NCBI GenBank assembly: GCA_025355505.1
Contig: JANXZM010000017.1
Coordinates: 62,001 to 126,000, forward strand
Source: Acidobacteriaceae bacterium
Lineage (GTDB): Bacteria > Acidobacteriota > Terriglobia > Terriglobales > Acidobacteriaceae
Length of the DNA stretch: 64,000 nucleotides
Direction of reading: 5' to 3'
This document shows positions 8,489-16,996 of the stretch, piece after piece (the first letter of the stretch is position 1; each line of letters opens with the position of its first letter). Below the pieces are notes generated by a model. That model had not been told where the DNA came from, made no database searches, and was given only the letters and a program-made list of their open reading frames with translations. A program made the translations under genes and the position numbers.

Positions 8489-9025
8489 ATGCGAACTATA
8501 TCTGTTCTTCTTGTTTTGATCGCGTTTTCCTCACTCGCCCTCTGGGCCGCCGACAATATTGTGCCTCTCAACCTCAAGGAGGGTCTCTGGGAAGTGACGT
8601 CGACTCATTCCATCACCGGAATGCCAGGCATCCCGCCCGAGACTCTCGCCAAAATGCCCGCGGAGCAGCGCGCCCGCGTCGAAGCGGCAATGAAGCAGGG
8701 TGGCATGGGTGGGCCAAAGACCGAGGTCCGCAAAGATTGCGTCACCAAGGAGAAGCTGGAAAAACGGACTGCCTTTGATCAAAATCGGAAAGAATGCACC
8801 CGCACCATTGTGAATTCCACGGGTAGCAGATTGGAAATGAAGATTCACTGTGAAGGGAAGGAGCAACAGATGTCCATGGATGGAGATTTTATGGTGGAGG
8901 CTGTGGGTTCCGATAGCGCCAAGGGCTCGATGCACGCCGTCTCCAGCGGCAACGGTCGAACCATGAATATAGACTTCACCTTCAGCTCCAGATACCTCGG
9001 CCCAGCCTGCGGGGACGTTCAGTAG
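8489..9025 (+). CDS. DUF3617-like secreted protein
   Basis: A 178-residue protein with a cleavable signal peptide (MRTISVLLVLIAFSSLALWA). The mature part begins with LKEGLWEVTSTHSITGMPGIPPE, the typical opening of DUF3617 proteins, and contains two cysteines (KDCVTKEKL and RKECTRT) and a third (MKIHCEGK). The family is periplasmic and of unknown function. I took the ATG at 8489; a longer frame back to 8375 would put proline-rich sequence before the signal peptide. It is followed after 11 bases by the serine hydrolase gene, so the two are probably co-transcribed. Confidence 0.7.
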   Translation: MRTISVLLVLIAFSSLALWAADNIVPLNLKEGLWEVTSTHSITGMPGIPPETLAKMPAEQRARVEAAMKQGGMGGPKTEVRKDCVTKEKLEKRTAFDQNRKECTRTIVNSTGSRLEMKIHCEGKEQQMSMDGDFMVEAVGSDSAKGSMHAVSSGNGRTMNIDFTFSSRYLGPACGDVQ

Positions 9026-9036
9026 AATTTACGAGC

Positions 9037-10176
9037 ATGACTCGAACTCGTGGTAGACGGCTGGCAACTCTCGCGATCTTCCTGATCGCCAATTTTCTTG
9101 CGCCTACTTCCGCAGTCGCCCAGGCAGGCCGGCTCGCACCTGAAAAACGCGCCCAGCTCGAAACTGCGATTTCTCGCTTCATGGCGGCCAACAGTATTCC
9201 TGGAGTTTCCGTGGCCGTTGTCGAAAATAGCACTGTCGAATGGACGGCAGGCTTCGGCATTGCGGATCTCGAAAGCTCTGTGCCCGCAACTTCACACACG
9301 CTCTATCGGTTGGGGTCCATCTCGAAGTCCATCACCGCAACCGCGTCGCTGCTGCTCTGGCAGCAAGGCAAGCTCGATCTTGACGCTTTGGTTCAAAAAT
9401 ACTGCCCGGCGTTTCCTCAGAAGGATGCGCCCATCTCGACCCGCGAGCTTCTCGGCCACTTGGGTGGAATTCGCCACTACAAGTCCAATTCGCAGGACGA
9501 CCCCGAGATCGGCAGCACGAAACATTTCCCGAACCCAATCCAGGGCGGACTCGATTTCTTCAAGAACGATCCCCTCGTTGCCAAGCCCGGAGCTGAGTTC
9601 CATTATTCCACGCAAGGATTCACGCTGGTGGGTTGCGCCATCGAAGGCGCTTCCGGACAGAACTACGTGGATTATGTCCGCAAGAATGTACTGACGCCTG
9701 CGGGCATGACCCATACTGTAGTCGACGATCGATTCGCAATCGTCCCATTCCGTACCCGCTTCTACAGCAAAGACAGTTCTGCGGCTATAACCAACGCCGA
9801 TTTCCTCGACTCCAGCTACAAGATCCCCGGCGGCGGTTGGCTCTCCTCTGCCGATGACATGGCTCAGTTCGAAGTGGCCATGCTCAACGATCGCCTCGTC
9901 GCCCGTTCCACGCGCGACCTGATGTGGACTCCATTAAAACCCACCGATGGCAAGGAGGATGGCTATGCGCTTGGTTGGGACACCGGGAAAGGCCTCGGCT
10001 TATTGGACGTTGGCCACGACGGAGGACAGCAGGGAACCAGCACTTCCTTCATGATTGTCCCTGCGCGTCGCGCAGGAGTTGTTGTCCTGATCAATCTTGA
10101 CGGCGGCAATGCCTCCAACCTGGCAACCGAAATGATGAAAATCGTGCTCGACTCAGCACCGCCCGCCTCAAAGTAA
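9037..10176 (+). CDS. secreted serine hydrolase, beta-lactamase class C/PBP family
   Basis: A 379-residue exported protein (signal peptide to about residue 29). It carries the family's catalytic series: S94-I-S-K97 in LGSISKSITA (nucleophile and base), Y190-S-T as the YxN equivalent, and GHDGG near residue 335 as the KTG/HxG equivalent. Such enzymes hydrolyse esters, peptides or amides in the periplasm; substrate specificity cannot be read from the motifs and true beta-lactam resistance is not implied. A shared terminator-like hairpin lies 19 bases past the stop codon. Confidence 0.85.
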   Translation: MTRTRGRRLATLAIFLIANFLAPTSAVAQAGRLAPEKRAQLETAISRFMAANSIPGVSVAVVENSTVEWTAGFGIADLESSVPATSHTLYRLGSISKSITATASLLLWQQGKLDLDALVQKYCPAFPQKDAPISTRELLGHLGGIRHYKSNSQDDPEIGSTKHFPNPIQGGLDFFKNDPLVAKPGAEFHYSTQGFTLVGCAIEGASGQNYVDYVRKNVLTPAGMTHTVVDDRFAIVPFRTRFYSKDSSAAITNADFLDSSYKIPGGGWLSSADDMAQFEVAMLNDRLVARSTRDLMWTPLKPTDGKEDGYALGWDTGKGLGLLDVGHDGGQQGTSTSFMIVPARRAGVVVLINLDGGNASNLATEMMKIVLDSAPPASK

Positions 10177-10187
10177 CCCTCATTAAG

Positions 10188-10212
10188 AAAAAAAGCCCCG
10201 CCGAAGCGGGGC
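10188..10212 (-). terminator. Rho-independent terminator of the fasciclin gene
   Basis: Perfect stem GCCCCGC/GCGGGGC with a CGAA loop (10195-10212), followed on the minus strand by a run of seven T. It sits between convergent genes and may also slow transcription from the plus-strand serine hydrolase gene. Confidence 0.8.
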
Positions 10213-10261
10213 CAAAGTTGTTCGTAAGATGCGACACTTGGAGCCTGAGGGCTGCTCTTCC

Positions 10262-10816
10262 TTAATTAGGCATCACTACCGAATCAATTACGTGGATCAC
10301 TCCATTGGACTGAAACACATTCGCGATTGTGACCATCGCCATTCCGCCCTTCTCGTCCTTGAGTTCGATGTGCTTGCCGTCGTGCAGTGTGACCCACAGT
10401 TTGCCGCCTTCCACCGTGGTCAGCTCTGCCGTACCCTTGCCGTCCTTAATCTTTTCCAGCAGGTCATGCGAAGACAGTCGCCCGGCCACCACGTGATAGG
10501 TCAGCACCTTGGTGAGCATCGCCTTGTTCTCTGGCTTCAAGAGCGAGTCGACCGTCCCTGCCGGCAGTTTGCTGAACGCTTCGTTCGTCGGAGCGAACAC
10601 CGTGAATGGCCCCGGACCCTCCAAGGTCTCCACCAGCCCAGCTGCCTTTACGGCCGCGACTAGCGTAGTGTGGTCCGCCGAATTTGCCGCGTTCTCAACG
10701 ATGTTCTTCGTGGGATACATTTCCTGCCCGCCCACCATCGGATTCTTCATCCCCGCCATAGCTGACATAACTGCCAGCCCCATCAACGTCACGACGACCA
10801 CAATCTTGCGCTTCAT
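10262..10816 (-). CDS. secreted fasciclin (FAS1) domain protein
   Basis: A 184-residue protein: signal peptide (residues 1-21) and one FAS1 domain (about 40-183). Diagnostic segments are [17 protein letters not shown] (H1 region), [10 protein letters not shown] and [13 protein letters not shown] (H2 region). FAS1 proteins take part in surface adhesion or envelope organisation; single-domain secreted forms like this are common in soil and aquatic bacteria. AAAGGA lies upstream of the start. Transcribed alone, ending at the hairpin at 10188-10212. Confidence 0.88.
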   Translation of the reverse strand: MKRKIVVVVTLMGLAVMSAMAGMKNPMVGGQEMYPTKNIVENAANSADHTTLVAAVKAAGLVETLEGPGPFTVFAPTNEAFSKLPAGTVDSLLKPENKAMLTKVLTYHVVAGRLSSHDLLEKIKDGKGTAELTTVEGGKLWVTLHDGKHIELKDEKGGMAMVTIANVFQSNGVIHVIDSVVMPN

Positions 10817-11026
10817 ATTCTCGAAATCCTTTCAGATTGAATTTACGCCTTCGGATTAGGTACGCTTTTCCGCGCAATTCGGATTTCGCAATTGTTTGTG
10901 CAAAACGCACATCCGGGATCGCACCACAACTCGTACTGGCAAAATGCCACAAAACTTCCCACCCACGGAAACCGATGCGGTTGCCTAGGATAGGTGCCGG
11001 GTAGTCGGTGAAAACAGCAAGTCTGT

Positions 11027-12130
11027 TTATTTCAGGCCAACCCCGTACAAATAGTCATAAGTATTGCCCTGCGCCGCCGGAAGCATTCTAGTGAACGAGG
11101 AAAACAGCACTGCGTGATCCACGAACGTCACGAACACATCCTGCTGAGAATTGCCAGTAGTCACGCGGAAAGTGAACAGCCCAAAGCAGGGGTCGCCCAG
11201 TTCGCCTGCCCCGTACAAGTATGCGGCGTCGGCGACAGGTGTGAGCGTTGTTTGCACGATCGTGTTGCCCTGACTGTCCTGCACCGTAATCTGAGCATTC
11301 GAACCAACCACGATGGTGGCGTTCCCCATGCTCGGCGTGCCCGTCTCCACATTTCCCACGCCAGTGCTCGCGCCGATTTTCTGATAGTAGATCGCCTTAT
11401 AGGTTCCCGCCGTCGCAGGATCGAAAGTTTTGCTGGCTGCTTTCTTCAGTCCGATGATGGCGCCATTTGACGTGTCGACGGCAAACACTCCGTTGGGAGT
11501 TCCGAACACGTAGTCAAATCCCCCGTTGCCGTTTGGCATTGTCATAAACGCTCCCGAAGGGTCGGGCGTGAAGGTGCTTGCACTGAAAGTGCCTGTGTGG
11601 AACGACGCCTGCCCGCTCGATGCGCCGTAGGGCCAATAGGAGTCGTTATGCACGTTGCCCTGCGCATCCATAATCACCGAGCCAATTTCCATCCCACCCG
11701 AAGAAGTCCGGAATTGCATGTAGTTGAAGCTCTGGTTCGCCCAACTCGTAGTGGAAATGCTGCTGCCCTTGGCCACGGCGGTAATGAGAGCGGGCGTGTT
11801 GTGATTCGGTCCCGCCTTCGCTGCCTGCACCAGCAACCCAAAACTCGGAACCTCATAGGCTGCCACCAGGTTGCCCTGAGGATCCTGCAAGGTGTAAGTA
11901 CCGTCCGCATTCACCAAATAGGCAATGTTGACGCCCGTATCTCCATTGGACAAGTTGGTATAGGAAAACGTGCGCGCCGCAGGATCGAGCGTGATACTAA
12001 GAAAATCGCCCACCGATGCCGTCCCGCTGTAGGATCGTGCAGCGTTAGAGTTTGCAGGATTAGTTGAGGTGTTTGCACAACCCAAAGCAAATACAACCGA
12101 TAGCAGCAGACCAAAGGCGCGAGATTTCAT
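11027..12130 (-). CDS. putative outer-surface lipoprotein, function unknown
   Basis: A 367-residue protein with a lipoprotein signal (MKSRAFGLLLSVVFALGC) whose cysteine at residue 18 is the expected lipidation site, followed by a Ser/Asn/Thr-rich linker. The rest is rich in Gly, Thr, Ser and Asn with repeated short strands, compatible with a beta-sheet protein, and I do not recognise a family. The start at 12130 was chosen because AGGGGG lies at good distance upstream. It is separated from the fasciclin gene by 210 bases in which I see no gene. It is downstream of aroF but behind that gene's terminator. Confidence 0.7.
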   Translation of the reverse strand: MKSRAFGLLLSVVFALGCANTSTNPANSNAARSYSGTASVGDFLSITLDPAARTFSYTNLSNGDTGVNIAYLVNADGTYTLQDPQGNLVAAYEVPSFGLLVQAAKAGPNHNTPALITAVAKGSSISTTSWANQSFNYMQFRTSSGGMEIGSVIMDAQGNVHNDSYWPYGASSGQASFHTGTFSASTFTPDPSGAFMTMPNGNGGFDYVFGTPNGVFAVDTSNGAIIGLKKAASKTFDPATAGTYKAIYYQKIGASTGVGNVETGTPSMGNATIVVGSNAQITVQDSQGNTIVQTTLTPVADAAYLYGAGELGDPCFGLFTFRVTTGNSQQDVFVTFVDHAVLFSSFTRMLPAAQGNTYDYLYGVGLK

Positions 12131-12236
12131 CGAGGTTCCCCCTTTTGCCAGCATCGGCAATTTCAGGAAAAACTCTAGTTATGGCGATACGCGAAGGTCA
12201 TCTCGGCGAGGTAAGCAAGGGTCAACCGTTGGAGCG

Positions 12237-12266
12237 AAAAAAAATAGCGCAGCCGACAGGCTGCGC
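12237..12266 (-). terminator. Rho-independent terminator downstream of aroF
   Basis: Perfect eight-base stem GCGCAGCC/GGCTGCGC with a four-base loop (12247-12266), followed on the minus strand by TA and a run of eight T. It lies about 65 bases past the DAHP synthase stop. Confidence 0.8.
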
Positions 12267-12331
12267 GCAGGAAAGGACGCTTTGAGGGGTATCGACCGGC
12301 AGCCATGGCCATCACTTGTGGCTGTGTCTGT

Positions 12332-13354
12332 TTAGGCGCGGACGGAACCAAGCACAGGACGCAAAGGCTCGCTCAATCCCCGCATCACGCGCTCGAACTG
12401 CGGGATGTCAAGCGACTGCGGCCCGTCGGAAAGTGCGCGCTCCGGACAGGGATGCACCTCGATGATGATGGCGTCGGCTCCGACCGCAATCGCAGCACGC
12501 GAAACCGCGCCGATCAGGCTCTGCTTGCCGGTGCCATGGGACGGATCGGCCACTACCGGCAGGTGCGAGAGTTCTTTGGCGAGGGCGACGGCGGCAAGGT
12601 CAAATGTGTTGCGAGTGCCGGTTTCGAACGTTTTGATTCCGCGCTCACAAAGGGCCACCTGTTCGTTCCCGCCGGAAAGCAGGTATTCCGCTGCCAGCAG
12701 CCACTCTCTCACCGTGGCCGAGGGGCCACGCTTGAGCAGAATCGGTTTCTTTACGGTCGCCAGCCTCCGTAGCAACGCAAAGTTCTGCATGTTGCGCGCG
12801 CCCACCTGGAGCATATCGGCGTACTCGCAGATCAGGTCCACGTCTTCCGTGCTCATGACCTCGGTGACGACCGGGAGGCCAGTGAGTTCGCGAGCTTCGC
12901 GCAGAATCTTCAGTGCCTCAATTCCCAGGCCTTGGAACTCGTAAGGCGAGGTTCGCGGTTTGTAGGCTCCGCCGCGCAGCATGGTAGCGCCGGCGCGTTT
13001 CACCCCTTGCGCGGTCTCCAGCAATTGCTCGCGCGACTCCACCGAGCAGGGACCGGCAATCACAACCACTTCGGGGCCGCCGATCTTTACGCCCCGAACG
13101 TCAACCACCGTCGGCTGCGGCCGCGTCTGACGGCTGACGAGCTTAAAGGGTTGGGCGATCGCGACCACGTTATCCACCCCGGGCGCAACCGAAAGCGCCT
13201 CGATTTCATGGCGACGCCCACCGCTGCCGACCGCCGCAACGATGGTGCGCTCGGTGCCGCGGGTGACGTGAGGCTGGAATCCGGCTTCACGGATGCGTTG
13301 AACGATGTGGTCAATCTCTTGTTCGGTAGCGCTGTCAGACATGTTGACAATCAT
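12332..13354 (-). CDS. aroF: 3-deoxy-7-phosphoheptulonate (DAHP) synthase, type I-beta with N-terminal regulatory domain
   Basis: A 340-residue enzyme that condenses phosphoenolpyruvate and erythrose 4-phosphate, the first step of the shikimate pathway. Residues 1-70 form a ferredoxin-like domain of the kind that mediates tyrosine/phenylalanine feedback in the Thermotoga enzyme. The barrel shows [48 protein letters not shown] and [12 protein letters not shown], covering the metal- and substrate-binding residues. I chose the ATG at 13354 (AAAGG upstream); an upstream in-frame codon at 13387 overlaps the attenuator hairpin. Its leader holds an aromatic-rich peptide and a terminator, so expression is probably controlled by attenuation. 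Confidence 0.9.
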   Translation of the reverse strand: MIVNMSDSATEQEIDHIVQRIREAGFQPHVTRGTERTIVAAVGSGGRRHEIEALSVAPGVDNVVAIAQPFKLVSRQTRPQPTVVDVRGVKIGGPEVVVIAGPCSVESREQLLETAQGVKRAGATMLRGGAYKPRTSPYEFQGLGIEALKILREARELTGLPVVTEVMSTEDVDLICEYADMLQVGARNMQNFALLRRLATVKKPILLKRGPSATVREWLLAAEYLLSGGNEQVALCERGIKTFETGTRNTFDLAAVALAKELSHLPVVADPSHGTGKQSLIGAVSRAAIAVGADAIIIEVHPCPERALSDGPQSLDIPQFERVMRGLSEPLRPVLGSVRA

Positions 13355-13380
13355 GGCGATGACCTTTCTATTTGCCGCCA

Positions 13381-13409
13381 AAAACAAAAGCCGCGATTTT
13401 ATCGCGGCT
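13381..13409 (-). terminator. terminator hairpin in the aroF leader (candidate attenuator)
   Basis: Perfect nine-base stem AGCCGCGAT/ATCGCGGCT with a three-base loop (13389-13409), followed on the minus strand by TTTGTTTTT. It ends only about 25 bases before the aroF start and lies just after the leader peptide ORF. It could also be the terminator of the pilin gene at 13587-13754; the two ideas are compatible. Confidence 0.75.
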
Positions 13410-13432
13410 TTGGCGGAATCCTTGAGCTGTCT

Positions 13433-13525
13433 CTATTGCCTGGGCGACTGGCTCTGATTCTGCACCTCCGCCGGGAATGGAAACCAATAGCGGCCGAACT
13501 GGCGGAAGCTGCAAAATCGTGTCAT
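13433..13525 (-). CDS. putative aromatic leader peptide of aroF
   Basis: A 30-codon ORF (ATG at 13525, TAG at 13433-13435) upstream of the DAHP synthase gene. Its first 18 residues, MTRFCSFRQFGRYWFPFP, contain five Phe, one Tyr and one Trp. A terminator hairpin begins 23 bases after its stop. Codon-rich leader peptides followed by a terminator are the hallmark of ribosome-mediated attenuation (pheL, trpL). CTTCCGCC inside the aromatic codons (13501-13508) and TTCCGCC before the hairpin (13412-13418) can both pair with GGCGGAGG (13465-13472). The ribosome binding site is weak, which lowers confidence. Confidence 0.6.
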   Translation of the reverse strand: MTRFCSFRQFGRYWFPFPAEVQNQSQSPRQ

Positions 13526-13586
13526 AGAGATGTTGAGCCCGTAACCGTTAAAATTTCGACGCCTTCTAAAACTGGTGAAACAGAAA

Positions 13587-13754
13587 TTACTGCGCCATGC
13601 TACTGGCAACACCGGAGAACACGTTGTTGGCGTTGCCCCCGATCAGACGCACAGTGCCGATCACCAATACCAAAATGACAGCGAGCATGACAGCATATTC
13701 AGCAATATCCTGTCCTTGTTCGTCCGTCCAAACATTGCGGAAAAAGTGAACCAT
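13587..13754 (-). CDS. Flp-family type IVb pilin
   Basis: A 55-residue prepilin. It has the Flp cleavage pattern: a short leader ending at G14, then QDIAE-Y with glutamate at +5 and tyrosine at +6, followed by a hydrophobic helix (AVMLAVILVLVIGTVRLIGG). GGAGGATCT precedes the ATG. Flp pilins are processed by a TadV/TadA-system peptidase and polymerise into adhesive fibres. No tad assembly genes are in the window, so this is an orphan copy here. A good promoter lies 50-80 bases upstream and the next terminator is the hairpin in the aroF leader, so transcripts may run into that leader. Confidence 0.85.
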   Translation of the reverse strand: MVHFFRNVWTDEQGQDIAEYAVMLAVILVLVIGTVRLIGGNANNVFSGVASSMAQ

Positions 13755-13802
13755 AGATCCTCCTGCCCCACGAATAACTTTGCGGGCGAAACTCGGTAGC
13801 TA

Positions 13803-13831
13803 ATAATGCCGACTTACGCGCCGATTGTCAA
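13803..13831 (-). promoter_or_regulatory. candidate sigma-70 promoter of the Flp pilin gene
   Basis: On the minus strand TTGACA (13831-13826), a 17-base spacer and CATTAT (13808-13803). The -35 is a perfect consensus match and the -10 matches four of six positions. Transcription would start about 40 bases before the pilin ATG. Confidence 0.5.
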
Positions 13832-13919
13832 TTGCAGCCAGAAATGTTGTTCCACTGCCGACGCTCACGGCTGAAGTTACAACCTAAGCCATAGGCAAGG
13901 CTTCCGAGGCGGTCACGAA

Positions 13920-15467
13920 TTATGGGGCTGACGATGCCGGCGGCGCCGCTGTATCGGTCACAAGTTGCCGGGCGGATTGGCCGGTGTAATCGAGTACGCG
14001 TCCCGGCAGCACTCCGAAATAAAAAGTAAGTAGCACGCAAACTGCAATGGCGAGCGCTGCCGCGGTCGGCACACGAGGAACAGGAACCTCGCCCCGGGGC
14101 TCACGCATGTACATCATGACGATAATACGCAGGTAATAGTAGGCACCCACGGCGCTATTCAGCACCAGGATGATCGCCAATCCAACCAGATCCGACTTCA
14201 GCGCGGCAGTCAATACGTAGAACTTCGCGAAGAAGCCGCCCGTGATCGGAATACCGATCAAAGACATTAGAAAAAATGCAAAGGTCGCGGCCAGCACGGG
14301 GGACCGCCTGCCGAGGCCCGCGTAATCGTCAAGGGTGACATACTTTTCGCCTGCGTTTGCGAAGTGGCTGACGACGGCAAACGCCCCTACGTTCATGGCT
14401 GCATAGGCGGCGGTATAGAACATCGCCGCGGACGTGCCCAGTTCCGGCTGTGCCGCAAACGCGACCAGCAGATATCCGGCGTGGGCGATCGAAGAATACG
14501 CGAGCAGGCGCTTCACGTTGTCCTGCACCAAGGCTCCCAGATTTCCCAGCGTCATGGAAAGCGCGGCTGAGACCCAGATCAGCCAGAAGCGTCCGGGTGC
14601 GTTCGCTTCGAACATGACGCGCAGTAAAACCGCGAATGCCGCCGCCTTGGGGCCGGTAGACATCAAGCCGACGATCGGCGCCGGGGCTCCTTCGTAAACG
14701 TCAGGAGCCCATACATGGAAGGGCGCAGATGAGACCTTGAAGCCCAGGCCCACAAACATGAGCGCCGTTGCAACATACGCCAGAACCGGTACGTTTCCTG
14801 AGCGCAGCACCTGGCTGATGGCGTCGCTATTGGTGGAACCGGTCGCGCCGAACATGAGCGCGACGCCATAGAGGAAGAACGCCGTGGCAAACGATCCCAG
14901 GAGAAAGTACTTCAGCGACGCTTCACTGCTCGAGGCGTCGCGCCGCCTGAAGCCTGCCAGCACGTAGGTCGAGATCGACGAGATTTCCAGGGCAATAAAA
15001 ATAAGTACGAGTTCGATGGCGGACGACATCAGGCACATGCCCACCGTGCCCAACAGGATTAGCGCGTAGTACTCCCCGGCGCGGATGCGCTGCACCTTCA
15101 AATATTCAAAAGAACTGAGAATGGCCACCGCCGCAATCGCGATGACGAGGAAGTGAAAAAAGACGCTGAAGCCCTCGACCCGAACCATGTTGTAGAAAGC
15201 GGTGCCGGGATAGTGGGCCATGCAGAACGTTGCCGCCAGCGCGGTAAAAGTACCGATCAGCGCGATCGTGCCGAGCGACTGGTGGCTGCTGTCTTCGTCG
15301 AGCAGCGGGTCGACGACCATGATCAGCATGCCGAAGACAGAGAGCACCAGTTCCGGCAGGATGCGCATGTAGTCGGCAAGTTGCGGCGGCTGGAAAGTCT
15401 GCGCCTGGGCCAGCAAACCGGGCAACAAATGTGAGAACGCCGTCACCGTCGTCATTGGCAGCATCAC
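13920..15467 (-). CDS. nuoN: NADH-quinone oxidoreductase subunit N
   Basis: A 515-residue antiporter-like membrane subunit of complex I with about 14 transmembrane helices. Family landmarks include LIFIALEISSISTYVLAGF with the helix-5 glutamate and the VKRLLAYSSIAHAGYLLVAF segment typical of NuoN. It is one of the three large proton-pumping modules, in the distal part of the membrane arm near NuoM. Its ATG overlaps the nuoM stop by four bases (ATGA). It is the last gene of the operon; no clear terminator is visible in the following 165 bases before the pilin gene. Confidence 0.95.
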   Translation of the reverse strand: MMLPMTTVTAFSHLLPGLLAQAQTFQPPQLADYMRILPELVLSVFGMLIMVVDPLLDEDSSHQSLGTIALIGTFTALAATFCMAHYPGTAFYNMVRVEGFSVFFHFLVIAIAAVAILSSFEYLKVQRIRAGEYYALILLGTVGMCLMSSAIELVLIFIALEISSISTYVLAGFRRRDASSSEASLKYFLLGSFATAFFLYGVALMFGATGSTNSDAISQVLRSGNVPVLAYVATALMFVGLGFKVSSAPFHVWAPDVYEGAPAPIVGLMSTGPKAAAFAVLLRVMFEANAPGRFWLIWVSAALSMTLGNLGALVQDNVKRLLAYSSIAHAGYLLVAFAAQPELGTSAAMFYTAAYAAMNVGAFAVVSHFANAGEKYVTLDDYAGLGRRSPVLAATFAFFLMSLIGIPITGGFFAKFYVLTAALKSDLVGLAIILVLNSAVGAYYYLRIIVMMYMREPRGEVPVPRVPTAAALAIAVCVLLTFYFGVLPGRVLDYTGQSARQLVTDTAAPPASSAP

Positions 15468-16996
15468 TGGCCCACCACCTTGCTGGCCAATTGTGTGAAG
15501 GGGGCGAGAGCCGCTTGCACCGCCGGATCAATTGCGCTGAGCCATATCATGGGCGCAACGCCCATCACCAGAGCGGCAATCGCAATCGGGTAAAGTGCTG
15601 CCTTCTCAAGCAGGTTGAGGTCAAGCAGCGCGTTGTTGACTTCGTGCGTCACCTTGCCGAAAAAAACGCGCTGATACATCCAGAGCAGGTAGCCCGCACT
15701 CCAGATCACGCCGGTGGCGGCCAGGATTCCATAAATCGGCCGCGCCTGGAATGCACCACTCAGCACTAGGAACTCGCCGATGAAACCGTTCAGCAGCGGC
15801 AGTCCGACTGAGGCCAGCACAGTGACCAGAAAGAAGGTGGCGTACTTGGGCATGGGTGTCGCTAGTCCGCCAAACTCAGAGATCTCGTAAGTGTGGCGGC
15901 GTCCGTAGAGAATGCCACACAGCATGAAGAGGCCGCCGGTGGCCACCCCGTGTGCCAGCATAATGAAGACAGCTCCATTCAGTCCGGCAGTGGTGAAACT
16001 AAAAATTCCGAGGACGACAAATCCGAGGTGACTGACCGAAGAGTAGGCGATCAGCTTTTTCATATTCGGCTGCACCAGCGAGACCAGCGCGCCGTAGATG
16101 ATGCCGATCAGCGCCAGCACCATGATCCATGGCGCATTGCGGTGCGCCTGCTCGGGAAACAGGCCAACATCAAAGCGCAAGAGGCCGTAGGTGCCCATCT
16201 TCAGCAGCACCCCGGCCAGCAGCACCGATCCAGCAGTGGGCGCCTCCACGTGCGCATCAGGCAGCCAGGTGTGAAGAGGGAAGAGTGGAACCTTCACCGC
16301 AAACGCGATGAAGAAGCCGAGGAAGAGCCACAGCGAGGCGTTTTCGAAACCGGGCACGCTACCGCTGCGAATCGCATGCTGAATCACGACAAAATCGAAG
16401 CTGCCCGTCTTGGCGTAGAGCCACAGAATCGCCGCCAGCATGAACATCGAGCCGATGATCGTGAACAGAAAATACTTCACCGCGGCGTAGACCCGGCGTC
16501 CGTGGCCGTACATGCCAATCAGCAGAGCCATCGGGATCAGCGTCGCTTCCCAGAAGAAGTAGAACAGGAACAAGTCGAGCGAGGTGAAAACGCCGATCAG
16601 AGCCGTCTCCAGGATCAGCAGCAGGATGAAAAATTCCTTTACTCTCTCGTGAATCGAAGCCCACGAAATCAGCACGCACAGAGGCGTGAGGAACGTAGTC
16701 AGCACAACCAGCCAGACGGAAATTCCGTCAATGCCCATGTGGTAATGAATGTTGGGGCTCGTGATCCACACTTTATCGATCTCGAAGCCGAATGGGCCAA
16801 GTTCGCGATGCAGGTGCACCGGCAAATGCAGCGAGGCCACAAATGCCAGTATGGAGATGACGAAGGCAAAAAGCTTGATGTCACGATCGCGCCGCGGGAT
16901 GAGCAGAATCAGCAACCCACCCGCGGCAGGAATGAAGGTGACCAGCGAAAGAATGATGGGGCTGAGGCTTTCCATGTTTACAGAACCCATATTCAT
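15464..16996 (-). CDS. nuoM: NADH-quinone oxidoreductase subunit M
   Basis: A 510-residue antiporter-like complex I subunit. It shows ILETALIGVFTSLDLFLFYFFWE (the helix-5 glutamate), LPDAHVEAPTAGSVLLAG and MKKLIAYSSVSHLGFVVLG, the standard NuoM signatures with the discontinuous-helix lysine and histidine region. The start at 16996 overlaps the nuoL stop as ATGA; a longer frame from 17053 would lie inside nuoL. Coupled at both ends, which fits stoichiometric synthesis of the membrane arm. Confidence 0.95.
   Translation of the reverse strand: MNMGSVNMESLSPIILSLVTFIPAAGGLLILLIPRRDRDIKLFAFVISILAFVASLHLPVHLHRELGPFGFEIDKVWITSPNIHYHMGIDGISVWLVVLTTFLTPLCVLISWASIHERVKEFFILLLILETALIGVFTSLDLFLFYFFWEATLIPMALLIGMYGHGRRVYAAVKYFLFTIIGSMFMLAAILWLYAKTGSFDFVVIQHAIRSGSVPGFENASLWLFLGFFIAFAVKVPLFPLHTWLPDAHVEAPTAGSVLLAGVLLKMGTYGLLRFDVGLFPEQAHRNAPWIMVLALIGIIYGALVSLVQPNMKKLIAYSSVSHLGFVVLGIFSFTTAGLNGAVFIMLAHGVATGGLFMLCGILYGRRHTYEISEFGGLATPMPKYATFFLVTVLASVGLPLLNGFIGEFLVLSGAFQARPIYGILAATGVIWSAGYLLWMYQRVFFGKVTHEVNNALLDLNLLEKAALYPIAIAALVMGVAPMIWLSAIDPAVQAALAPFTQLASKVVGQ

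Noticed and set aside
9037-10176. Beta-lactam resistance gene
   Set aside because: The class C-like serine hydrolase family is broad; the YST and HDG variants do not point to a true beta-lactamase.
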